DNA from: Planctomycetes bacterium UBA2386
GTDB taxonomy: Bacteria > Planctomycetota > UBA1135 > UBA2386
NCBI GenBank assembly: GCA_002343845.1
Contig: DDSQ01000197.1
Location: forward strand, 5,959-14,368
Length of the DNA: 8,410 nucleotides
Direction: 5' to 3'
Shown here: positions 1-5,255 of the stretch, piece after piece
How positions within the stretch are numbered: the first letter of the stretch is position 1
How the letters are laid out: each line of letters opens with the position of its first letter
The notes under the pieces: model-generated
Seen by the model: the letters and a program-made list of their open reading frames with translations, nothing else
What the model was told of the DNA's origin: nothing
Database searches by the model: none
Made by a program: the position numbers and the translations under genes

Positions 1-360
1 CTGATCCTCGTCGCGCAGCTGCTGCGCGCGGCCTTCCGCGGCAGCGACCGGCTCTACCGCTTCGGCGGCGAGGAGTTCGTCGTGCTGCTGCACGCGCCCG
101 GCGCTGCCGCCGCGGCCGTGGCCTTCGAGCGGCTGCGCCGCAGCGTGGAGGACTACGCATTCCCGCGCGTGGGCCGCCTGACGGTCAGCATCGGCTTCAC
201 CGAGGTGCGCCCCGAAGACTCCCCCACCAGCGCCTTCGAGCGCGCCGACCAAGCCGTCTACCACGCCAAGTCCAACGGCCGCAACCAGATCGCCTGTCAC
301 GAGGAACTCGCCGGCGAGCGCCCGGCGCCCGAGCGCACCACGGCACTGCTCTGGGCCTGA
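1..360 (+). CDS. Diguanylate cyclase, GGDEF domain C-terminal part (5' truncated by window)
   Basis: The frame is open from base 1 to a TGA at 358-360, so the start and any sensory domain lie outside the window. The visible 119 residues are the second half of a GGDEF domain, which in this family condenses two GTP into cyclic di-GMP. The signature GGEEF is at visible residues 22-26. An RxxD inhibitory site (R13-D16) sits exactly five residues before it, so both catalysis and product inhibition look intact. Further on come a VSIGF strand and an ADQAVYHAKSNGRNQI helix typical of the domain end. A tail of about 20 residues after the domain shows no recognisable motif. What the enzyme senses cannot be said. 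The domain call is firm; the whole-protein architecture is unknown. Confidence 0.95.
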   Translation: MILVAQLLRAAFRGSDRLYRFGGEEFVVLLHAPGAAAAAVAFERLRRSVEDYAFPRVGRLTVSIGFTEVRPEDSPTSAFERADQAVYHAKSNGRNQIACHEELAGERPAPERTTALLWA

Positions 361-362
361 GG

Positions 363-392
363 CGCTGCCCGCGCGCGACGCGGCACGCAGCG
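363..392 (+). terminator. GC hairpin after the GGDEF gene, possible terminator
   Basis: Just behind the stop codon, CGCTGC (363-368) pairs with GCAGCG (387-392), and CCGCG (369-373) pairs with CGCGG (379-383). The result is one long stem with a 3-nt bulge (384-386) and a 5-nt loop. No T-tract follows, so this is a candidate terminator or transcript-stabilising hairpin, judged from position and base pairing only. Confidence 0.3.
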
Positions 393-398
393 GCGCGG

Positions 399-404
399 CA
401 CAAT
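399..404 (+). promoter_or_regulatory. Possible -10 box for tRNA-Ser
   Basis: CACAAT lies 11 bases before the first tRNA base, a suitable distance for a -10 box, and is one of few AT-containing words in this spacer. I see no good -35 (TTGACA-like) at the expected distance, so the call rests on position and a partial consensus match. Confidence 0.25.
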
Positions 405-415
405 CGAGCGCCCCT

Positions 416-503
416 GGAAGCGTGGCCGAGTGGTTGAAGGCACCGGTCTTGAAAACCGGCAGCCCGCAAGGGCTCGTGGGTTCGAATCCCACCGCTTCCG
501 CCA
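416..503 (+). tRNA. tRNA-Ser (anticodon UGA)
   Basis: A complete class II tRNA folds by eye. The acceptor stem GGAAGCG (416-422) pairs with CGCTTCC (493-499), followed by discriminator G500 and an encoded CCA (501-503). The anticodon stem CCGGT/ACCGG (443-447/455-459) encloses a loop with anticodon TGA at 450-452. The long variable arm AGCCC-GCAA-GGGCT (461-474) is the serine hallmark. The T arm is GTGGG-TTCGAAT-CCCAC (476-492). It decodes UCA and related UCN codons, which are rare in a genome of this GC content. The 3' end is not repeated elsewhere in the window, so there is no sign of an integrated element using it as an attachment site. Confidence 0.98.
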
Positions 504-631
504 GCGACGCAGTCGAGATGGCCCCCGGTGGCTGAGGATTTGCGCGCGCTTCGCCGCGCGGCCGGCGTGCAGCCTCGCCCACATGTCGACATCGCACCGT
601 CAGCCCGGCGTCTGCAGCCGCGCCCCGCACG

Positions 632-739
632 GTGGACACCGACAACGGCCCCTCCCTGCTGGCCCATGACGAAGCGGCGACCCGGGTGTCCATCGAGGCT
701 TCGCTGGACTTCCTCCTGAAGCACTTGCGCGTGGATTGA
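632..739 (+). CDS. Tiny ORF, hypothetical 35-residue peptide or gene remnant
   Basis: A GTG at 632 opens a 35-codon frame ending at TGA 737-739. I do not recognise the product. Third positions are almost all G/C, and the inferred peptide ends in a plausible amphipathic helix (ASLDFLLKHLRVD) rich in Leu, Asp and Glu. It looks more protein-like than the Arg/Pro/Ala-rich nonsense of surrounding frames. Against it: there is no Shine-Dalgarno sequence before the GTG, the frame upstream back to the stop at 533-535 reads like non-coding sequence, and no longer gene is in view. It may be a small protein, the 3' remnant of a decayed gene, or chance. Confidence 0.2.
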   Translation: MDTDNGPSLLAHDEAATRVSIEASLDFLLKHLRVD

Positions 740-974
740 CGGCCCCGGGCCCGGCGCTGCCCGTTCAGCCCGCTACCGCACGGATGAATCCGCGCTGCGA
801 TAAGCTGCGCGCCGCTGCCGGGTCCTGGAAACCCTGGGCACGGCGCAGCGCGCCACGCAGACGATGGGCGGGGTCACCGCGAGACACCCCGCGCGACGTG
901 TGCGACCGCAACGCCGGCAACGCCCGAGACCGCCGGAACCCCGCAACGCCGATCGTGTCAACCCCGCTGCTGCC
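740..974. other. Intergenic stretch before the glutaredoxin-like gene
   Basis: No credible gene is seen on either strand here. Open frames exist, but they encode Arg/Pro-rich low-complexity sequence typical of GC-rich non-coding DNA. The only AT-rich word is GATAAGCT around 798-805, which resembles a -10 box but would leave an untranslated leader of roughly 160 bases. On the minus strand a TTGACA occurs at 961-956, without a good -10 partner. I could not match the region to a known RNA family. Confidence 0.5.
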
Positions 975-1373
975 ATGACCCCTCGACCCCAAGCCCCCCG
1001 GCAACCCGCTCCTGGCGCCTCGCGCAGTCCGCGGGTGATCCTCGGCGTGATGGCGCTGCTCGTGATCGGCGGCATCGCCGCGCTGGCCGGCTGGTTCACG
1101 GCGCAGGACCGCCTGGGCGCCGAGGTGGCCCGGCTCGCGAAGCCGGGCGACATCCACATGATCGCCTCGCAGGACTGCACGGTGTGCCACGTGGCTCGTC
1201 GGTGGTTCGACGAACATCGTGTCGCCTTCTCCGAGTGCACGATCGAGCACGACGCGCAGTGCCGCGCCGAGTTCACCGCGCTGCGCGCCCAGGGCACGCC
1301 CGTGCTGCTGGTGCGCGGCCAGGCGGTGATGGGCTTCGAGCCGCACCGCGTGCGGCAGCTGCTCGGCGGCTGA
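975..1373 (+). CDS. Membrane-anchored glutaredoxin-like protein
   Basis: 132 residues. Residues 1-20 are Pro/Arg-rich (R4, R9, R17, R20), followed by one hydrophobic segment (about 21-41) and then a compact glutaredoxin-type domain (about 59-132). The domain shows the redox pair C68-T-V-C71 after a beta strand (DIHMIAS), the cis-proline motif GTPV (107-110), and a GFEPHRVRQLL helix (120-130) typical of glutaredoxins. Positive charges before the membrane segment predict the N-terminus inside and the redox domain in the periplasm (inference). C88 and C96 could form a second disulfide. ATG 975 was chosen because the earlier in-frame start at 864 adds only Arg/Pro-rich sequence; no clear Shine-Dalgarno precedes either. 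The likely role is thiol-disulfide exchange; the partner is unknown. The next gene converges on it. Confidence 0.85.
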   Translation: MTPRPQAPRQPAPGASRSPRVILGVMALLVIGGIAALAGWFTAQDRLGAEVARLAKPGDIHMIASQDCTVCHVARRWFDEHRVAFSECTIEHDAQCRAEFTALRAQGTPVLLVRGQAVMGFEPHRVRQLLGG

Positions 1374-1379
1374 CCCCGC

Positions 1380-1407
1380 CGGTGCCGGCGGCGGGCCACC
1401 GGCACCG
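1380..1407. terminator. Hairpin between convergent genes, possible bidirectional terminator
   Basis: CGGTGCCGG (1380-1388) and CCGGCACCG (1399-1407) form a perfect 9-bp stem with a 10-nt loop. It fills the 38-base gap between the plus-strand stop at 1373 and the minus-strand stop at 1412. It is symmetric and could act in both directions. There is no T-tract on either side, so termination is inferred from placement and stem strength. Confidence 0.5.
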
Positions 1408-1411
1408 CCGC

Positions 1412-1801
1412 TCACGCCATCGGCGTGCACAGCTCCACGAGCGTGCCATCCGGGCACCGCACGTACGCCACGGTCTGACCCCAGGGCTTGGTCTTCGGCG
1501 CGTTGAGCAGCCTGGCGCCGGCGGCCACCGCGCGGTCGCACGCGGCGGCCACGTCGGGCGTGACCAGCCCGATCTCCAGGCCCAGCGGGCGGGCCGAGTC
1601 CTCGGCCGCGAGGTAGTCTTGGCCGAGACTCTCGCGCGCGGTCGCGTGCTGGCAGAAGGCAAGCGAGGTGCTGCCGGTGGCCAGGGCGCCGAACTCGCCG
1701 TCGGGCGAGACGAAGGCGCGCTGCAGCCCGAAGGCGCGCTCGAAGAAGTCGATCGACGCGGCAACGTCGCGCACGTAGACGATCGTGTAGCCGAATTGCA
1801 T
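1412..1801 (-). CDS. VOC (glyoxalase/bleomycin-resistance fold) family protein
   Basis: 129 residues in a single vicinal-oxygen-chelate domain with the usual paired beta-alpha-beta-beta-beta modules. The N-terminal module begins YTIVYVRDVAASIDFFERAFG (4-24, a strand then a helix). The second runs from LEIGLVTPDVAAACDRAVAAG (about 75-95) to the closing strand CPDGTLVELCTP (116-127), where E123 is at a common metal-ligand position. Start ATG 1801 is supported by AAGGA about 8 bases upstream on this strand; the frame stays open further upstream but reads as junk. VOC proteins include glyoxalases, ring-cleavage dioxygenases and antibiotic-binding proteins, and the sequence does not say which activity this one has. 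It is a single-gene unit divergent from the SGNH hydrolase gene. It is not close in sequence to the VOC protein at 4314-4682. Confidence 0.92.
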   Translation of the reverse strand: MQFGYTIVYVRDVAASIDFFERAFGLQRAFVSPDGEFGALATGSTSLAFCQHATARESLGQDYLAAEDSARPLGLEIGLVTPDVAAACDRAVAAGARLLNAPKTKPWGQTVAYVRCPDGTLVELCTPMA

Positions 1802-1899
1802 GGACGGGTTCCTTTCTCGATCCGGCGGCTCGACATCCGCGGCCTGCAGGCGTCGGCGGCGTGTCATCTTGGCCTCGCACCCGGGCTGCGCGCAAGGGC

Positions 1900-1934
1900 C
1901 GGCCGGCGGTCGCCGGCCGTCCCCCCCGAGGGAC
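1900..1934. repeat. Two adjacent GC hairpins in the divergent spacer, REP-like
   Basis: CGGCCGGC (1900-1907) pairs with GCCGGCCG (1912-1919) around a GGTC loop. Immediately after, GTCCC (1919-1923) pairs with GGGAC (1930-1934) around a C-rich loop. The pair lies within the 235-base spacer 1802-2036 between two divergent genes. It resembles short interspersed palindromes of GC-rich betaproteobacteria, but only one copy is in the window, so repeat status is a guess. I see no gene in the rest of this spacer. Confidence 0.3.
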
Positions 1935-1964
1935 GACGTCGCCCCGACAGCGGCCTCGCCCACC

Positions 1965-1970
1965 TAAGAT
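1965..1970 (+). promoter_or_regulatory. -10-like box upstream of the SGNH hydrolase gene
   Basis: TAAGAT stands out in an otherwise GC-saturated stretch, about 66 bases before the GTG start (87 before the alternative ATG). It matches a sigma-70 -10 box at four of six positions (TAtaaT). No matching -35 is visible about 17 bases upstream, so an activator or another sigma factor would be needed, or it is fortuitous. Confidence 0.3.
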
Positions 1971-2036
1971 CCGCCGTCGCGGGGCCCTTCGCCTCCGCGT
2001 CCGCCACCCCCCTCCTCGGACACCGGCTTCACCTCC

Positions 2037-3173
2037 GTGTCGCACCGCAAGCCTCCGATGACCCGGACGCGACAGGCGCTGTACCTGGCCGTGGGCCTGG
2101 CGGGGGCCTGCGTCGCCGGCGTGCTGGCGCTGGAACTGCTGCTGGGCAACTGGTGGCACGCGGATCCCTGGCTGGCGGTCGCGCGCCTGAACGTCGTGCG
2201 CGACCGGCGGGTCGACTTCAGCGTCGAGCACCTCTACGCGTCCGCCCAGCCGACGATCCGCTACTCGCGGGACGCCAACGGGCTGCGCGGGTCCTGCGCA
2301 CAGCCGCGGGAGATCGAGATCCTGACCATCGGCGGCTCCACCACCGACCAGCGTTACGTCGGCGACGGGCACACCTGGCAGGACGGGCTGCAGCAGCGGC
2401 TGACGGCCGCCCTCGGGCGACGGGTCTGCGTCACGAACGCCGGCGTCGACGGCCACAGCAGCTTCGGCCACCTGGCGGCACTCGACCACTGGTTGCCGCT
2501 CGTCGCCGGCCTGCGCCCGCGCCTCGTCGTCCTGTACATCGGCATCAACGACGCCGGTTTTCGCCTCCAGCCCAACGAGGGCTACGACACCAGCCCCGAC
2601 CAGCCGGCCGATGACCTGAAGAGCCTGCTGCGCGAGCGCTCGGCACTGGTCCACCTGGCCATCGCCGCCCGCAGCGTCTGGCGGGGCCTCGGAGCGGGTC
2701 CGGCTTACGCCGAGCACGCCAAGCGCCGGCTCGCGGCCGCGGACTACGTCGTCGAGGCACCCTCACCCGGTGTCGAGGCGCTCGTCGGGCGCAACACGGC
2801 CCTCTTCGAGCAGAGGCTATCGGCGATCCTGCTGCGCATCCGCGAGCGCGGCGCGACGCCTGTCTGCGTGTCGCAGCCGCACCGCTTCGTGCAGGATGTC
2901 GGCGGGCGGCGGCGGGGCATCGCGGACGTGTTCCGCTTCGAGAACCGTTCCTTCAGCGGCTTGGACTATGCGCTCTCGCTCGACGCGTTGAACGCCGCGA
3001 TGCAGCGCCTGTGCACGGCGGACCGCGGCCACTTCGTCGATCTCGCCGCCCGGCCATTCGCGCCCGACGACTTCTACGACCCCGTCCACCACACACCGGC
3101 CGGCGCCTCGCGGATCGCCGGGCACCTCGCCGAGGCCTTCGAGCGCCAGGGCATCGCGGCGCTGCTGCGCTGA
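2037..3173 (+). CDS. Membrane-anchored SGNH/GDSL-type hydrolase
   Basis: 378 residues. A short basic N-terminus (HRK, R10, R12) precedes one hydrophobic segment (about 14-37), predicting an inner-membrane anchor with the enzyme in the periplasm. The SGNH blocks appear in order: ILTIGGSTTDQ (95-105, nucleophile S101), NAGVDGHS (134-141, block II glycine), LYIGIND (167-172, N171 of the oxyanion hole), and DPVHHTPAG (348-356, D348 and H351 completing the triad). The family hydrolyses or transfers acyl groups on esters, often acetyl groups of polysaccharides; the substrate here is unknown. ATG 2058, seven codons in, is an equally possible start, since neither has a clear Shine-Dalgarno. No polysaccharide genes adjoin it, so the context does not narrow the role. 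The fold is certain, the function open. Confidence 0.9.
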   Translation: MSHRKPPMTRTRQALYLAVGLAGACVAGVLALELLLGNWWHADPWLAVARLNVVRDRRVDFSVEHLYASAQPTIRYSRDANGLRGSCAQPREIEILTIGGSTTDQRYVGDGHTWQDGLQQRLTAALGRRVCVTNAGVDGHSSFGHLAALDHWLPLVAGLRPRLVVLYIGINDAGFRLQPNEGYDTSPDQPADDLKSLLRERSALVHLAIAARSVWRGLGAGPAYAEHAKRRLAAADYVVEAPSPGVEALVGRNTALFEQRLSAILLRIRERGATPVCVSQPHRFVQDVGGRRRGIADVFRFENRSFSGLDYALSLDALNAAMQRLCTADRGHFVDLAARPFAPDDFYDPVHHTPAGASRIAGHLAEAFERQGIAALLR

Positions 3174-3174
3174 G

Positions 3175-3209
3175 CGGCCATCGCCGGCGCGCTCCCCGGC
3201 CGGCCGTTT
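3175..3209 (+). terminator. Candidate terminator after the SGNH hydrolase gene
   Basis: Directly after the stop codon, CGGCC (3175-3179) pairs with GGCCG (3202-3206), and inner CCGG (3184-3187) pairs with CCGG (3196-3199), leaving an 8-nt loop. TTTG follows at once. The stem plus short T-run fits a weak intrinsic terminator. Confidence 0.4.
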
Positions 3210-3262
3210 GACGCAGGTCCAGACGGGTGCACGCAACAGGCGCAACGCCCCCGGCCGCCCCC

Positions 3263-3269
3263 TTAAACT
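3263..3269 (+). promoter_or_regulatory. -10-like box upstream of the hemerythrin-PAS gene
   Basis: TTAAACT is the only AT-rich word in the 146-base spacer, 50 bases before the start codon. A -10 role is plausible. No convincing -35 lies 16-18 bases upstream. The TTGACG at 3208-3213 is too far away to be its partner. Confidence 0.3.
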
Positions 3270-3319
3270 GCCCGCGCTCCGGTGCGGCCTGAACGCGCGG
3301 GGTATCCAGGAGGCCGGGA

Positions 3320-4267
3320 ATGAGCGAACGCTGGGACGAAGGGCTGCGCCGAGACCACGAGATCACCGAACGCGTCTTCGCCGCGATGGACAAGGCGTTT
3401 GCGTCACCCGCGGGGCCGACACCCGCGCAGGTGGGCCGGCTGCTCGCGTTCGTGCGCGACTACGTCGACGCCTGCCACAACCAGAAGGAGGAGCAGCAGG
3501 TCTTCCCGCGGCTCGAGGCCGCCGGGCTGCCGCGCCACGGCGGGCCGCTGGGCGTGATGCTGGACGAGCACGCCCGGGCTCGCGAGATCCTCGGGCGGCT
3601 GCTGCCGCTGGCCGAAGGCTACGCCGCCGGGCAGACCACGCATCGCCGCGAATTGCACGACACCTTCGCCGAGTACGCCGAGCTGTGCCGCCAGCACTTC
3701 TGGAAGGAGAACGACATCCTCTACCCGATGGCCCTGCGCCTGCTGGACGACGCCGACGCCGCCGACATCGCGACCGGCATCGCGGCGGTGGAGGACGCGT
3801 GCGGCCCCGGCACGCGCGAGCACCACTACCGGCTGGCCGAGCAGATCATCCACGAGGGCGAGTTGCGCGACCTGTCCCACGACCTCGACCGCGACGTGCT
3901 CGCGGCCATCCTCAACACGCTGCCGGTGGAGCTCTCGTTCGTCGACCACGAGGACCGCGTGCGCTACTTCAGCCACGAGCACGGCCACAAGATCTTCGGC
4001 CGCACGCGCGGCGCGATCGGCATGCTGGTGGACAACTGCCATCCGCCGAAGAGCCTGCACCGCGTGCGCCGCATCATCGACGACTTCAAGGCCGGCGCCC
4101 GCGATGCCGCGGAGTTCTGGATCGACATGGGGCCGCGCAAGGTCTTCATCCGCTACGTGCCCGTGCGCAGCCCCGAGGGCCGCTACCTGGGCACGCTCGA
4201 GACCGTGCAGGATGTCACCGCGATCCGCGCGCTGGAGGGACAGCGGCGGTTGCTCGACGAGCCCTGA
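3320..4267 (+). CDS. Hemerythrin-PAS protein (DUF438-related), probable O2/redox or NO-responsive sensor
   Basis: 315 residues, no signal peptide or membrane segment, so cytoplasmic. Residues 1 to about 145 are a four-helix hemerythrin-like domain with the diiron ligand set H13, H53-x3-E57, H84 and H126-x3-E130 all present. Residues from about 190 to 310 form a PAS domain of the kind found at the C-terminus of DUF438 proteins. It includes LPVELSFVD, RVRYFSHEHGHKIFGR, the invariant-looking DNCHPPKSLH (238-247), and LGTLETVQDVTAIRALEG. Full DUF438 proteins usually carry an extra helical domain before the hemerythrin; it is missing here, and the strong AGGAGG at 3308-3313, six bases from the ATG, fixes this short start. 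No kinase, cyclase or DNA-binding output is attached, so signalling would need a partner. Single-gene unit; sensing of oxygen, NO or redox state is inferred from the fold. Confidence 0.93.
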   Translation: MSERWDEGLRRDHEITERVFAAMDKAFASPAGPTPAQVGRLLAFVRDYVDACHNQKEEQQVFPRLEAAGLPRHGGPLGVMLDEHARAREILGRLLPLAEGYAAGQTTHRRELHDTFAEYAELCRQHFWKENDILYPMALRLLDDADAADIATGIAAVEDACGPGTREHHYRLAEQIIHEGELRDLSHDLDRDVLAAILNTLPVELSFVDHEDRVRYFSHEHGHKIFGRTRGAIGMLVDNCHPPKSLHRVRRIIDDFKAGARDAAEFWIDMGPRKVFIRYVPVRSPEGRYLGTLETVQDVTAIRALEGQRRLLDEP

Positions 4268-4276
4268 GGCGCCGCT

Positions 4277-4311
4277 GCCACGTGCGGGTGGCCAAGCCGC
4301 GGCCGCGCGGC
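4277..4311. terminator. Two tandem hairpins between convergent genes
   Basis: The 46-base gap between the hemerythrin-PAS stop and the VOC stop contains GCCAC/GTGGC (4277-4281/4288-4292) and GCCGCG/CGCGGC (4296-4301/4306-4311, four-base loop). Both are short, GC-only and lack T-tracts. Position between convergent genes suggests transcription termination on both strands. Confidence 0.35.
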
Positions 4312-4313
4312 GG

Positions 4314-4682
4314 CTACGTGCTGATCGCGCTGGTGAAGGTGAGCCGGTTGCCGAACGGGTCGGTCACCGTCATGTCGCGCGTGCCCCAGGGCATCGCGTG
4401 CACCGAGGGCCGCGACTGAGGATAGGCCTTCGCACTCAGCTCGGCGCACAGCGCGTCGACGTCGGCTGCCTCGATGCGCATCGACGAGCCCGGCGTCGCG
4501 TCGCCATGGTGCCCCGACAGGTGCAGCGTGCAGTCGCCGCGCTGCACGCCCATGTACAGCGGCAGCCCCGGCTCGAAACGGTGCTCGAAGACGAGCTCGA
4601 AGCCGAGGAAGCCGAGATAGAACTCGCGCGCCCGGTCCTCGTCGAAGATGCGCAGGATGGGCGTGGTGCGGGACAGCGACAT
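4314..4682 (-). CDS. Glyoxalase superfamily (VOC) protein, bleomycin-resistance-like
   Basis: 122 residues in a single VOC domain of the bleomycin-resistance-like branch. Recognisable stretches are TPILRIFDEDRAREFYLGF (7-25, strand then helix), HRFEPGLPLYMGVQRGDC (34-51), LHLSGHHGDATPGSSMRI (53-70), and the closing PWGTRDMTVTDPFGNRLTF (98-116). Start ATG 4682 follows GGAG six bases upstream on this strand; a longer in-frame extension to 5219 overlaps the opposite gene and looks non-coding. Proteins of this branch are often annotated as drug-binding by homology, but most have no demonstrated activity, so no resistance should be assumed. It is divergent from the PEP-CTERM-like gene and convergent with the hemerythrin-PAS gene. 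Similarity to the VOC protein at 1412-1801 is limited to the fold, so this is not a recent duplication. Confidence 0.92.
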   Translation of the reverse strand: MSLSRTTPILRIFDEDRAREFYLGFLGFELVFEHRFEPGLPLYMGVQRGDCTLHLSGHHGDATPGSSMRIEAADVDALCAELSAKAYPQSRPSVHAMPWGTRDMTVTDPFGNRLTFTSAIST

Positions 4683-4731
4683 CGAAGGCTCCGGCTGGGC
4701 CGCGGGCCGACGCGCGCACGGCATTCGTGAC

Positions 4732-4737
4732 ATTCTG
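4732..4737 (-). promoter_or_regulatory. Possible -10 box for the second VOC gene
   Basis: Read on the minus strand this is CAGAAT, 50 bases before the ATG at 4682, in the spacer shared with the divergent gene at 4900. It fits a -10 box except for the first base. I see no good -35. Weak call. Confidence 0.25.
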
Positions 4738-4815
4738 CACGGGCGAGCGCCGCGCGGACCGCGGCCCACCGCCGGCACCCGCGCATCCGGGGGCTGGCGC
4801 ATCCGCCGGCCGACC

Positions 4816-4823
4816 TCTAACGT
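4816..4823 (+). promoter_or_regulatory. -10-like box upstream of the small secreted protein
   Basis: TCTAACGT is the clearest AT-containing word on the plus side of the 217-base divergent spacer (4683-4899), about 77 bases before the start codon. It is a partial match to a -10 box with no visible -35. I see no gene in this spacer. Confidence 0.25.
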
Positions 4824-4899
4824 CCGGGTCGAACGGCATGCGCGGCGGGTCCCGTTCTCCAGGGGCAGGCCCGCAGCGGATCGGCAACGGAGAAGCGGC

Positions 4900-5226
4900 A
4901 TGACGGTGACGAGCTCTTGGATGCAGGCGGGTGTGCTAGCCATGGCACTCGCGACGGCCGCCGCCGCGGCCACAGCCGCGGGCCCGTCCGCCACCGCGTA
5001 CCCCGGCGCGCGCGAGCTCGCCGCGCGCCACGACGACACCACGCTCGCCGCGCACGACGCGGCCGCCCGGCGGCATGCCGACGTGCATGCCGGGCAAGCC
5101 CTCACGGACCCGGGCGAACCCGGCGCCCGGCCGGCCACCGCGGAACCCTCCACGCTGGCCCTGGCTCTGGCCGGCATCGCGCTCGTCGGCTGGGCCGTGC
5201 TGCGCGGCCGCCGCGACACGGCCTGA
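4900..5226 (+). CDS. Small secreted protein with PEP-CTERM-like sorting tail
   Basis: 108 residues. The ATG is set by GGAGA at 4889-4893, six bases upstream. Residues 1 to about 28 form a signal peptide with an Ala-rich hydrophobic core. The middle (about 29-80) is polar and probably disordered, with four histidines (H44, H52, H59, H63) among Asp and Arg. The C-terminus has AEPST (81-85), a hydrophobic helix (about 86-101) and RGRR (102-105). This is the tripartite layout of PEP-CTERM signals, which an exosortase recognises and cleaves during export of surface or exopolysaccharide-associated proteins. The first Pro of the usual PEP is Ala, so the match is not canonical. No exosortase is in the window. 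I do not recognise a named family for the middle. A simple C-terminal membrane anchor is the alternative. Confidence 0.75.
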   Translation: MTVTSSWMQAGVLAMALATAAAAATAAGPSATAYPGARELAARHDDTTLAAHDAAARRHADVHAGQALTDPGEPGARPATAEPSTLALALAGIALVGWAVLRGRRDTA

Positions 5227-5255
5227 GGCCGGCGCGCACGGCGCCGCGCGCCTCA
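5224..5255. terminator. Bidirectional terminator hairpin spanning both stop codons
   Basis: GGCGCGC (5231-5237) pairs perfectly with GCGCGCC (5246-5252) around an 8-nt loop. Outside this, the TGA stop of the plus gene (5224-5226) can pair with TCA at 5253-5255, which is the complement of the minus-strand stop, leaving a small bulge on one side. The hairpin occupies the entire 26-base gap between two convergent genes. Confidence 0.5.

Noticed and set aside
416..503. Attachment site of an integrated element at the tRNA-Ser 3' end
   Set aside because: No second copy of the tRNA 3' end and no integrase gene is found in the window.
765..2717. 650-codon open frame on the minus strand across four genes
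   Set aside because: It overlaps the glutaredoxin-like, VOC and SGNH genes, all with clear domain motifs. Its translation is Arg/Gly/Ala/Val-rich with no recognisable motif. Such shadow frames are expected at very high GC.
1412..4682. The two VOC genes as a recent duplication or a toxin/drug-resistance pair
   Set aside because: Their sequences share only fold-level features and belong to different VOC branches. Nothing nearby suggests antibiotic production or resistance.
4314..5219. 301-residue form of the second VOC protein starting at 5219
   Set aside because: The N-terminal extension is antisense to the small secreted protein gene and low in complexity; ATG 4682 has a good Shine-Dalgarno and matches the family's N-terminus.
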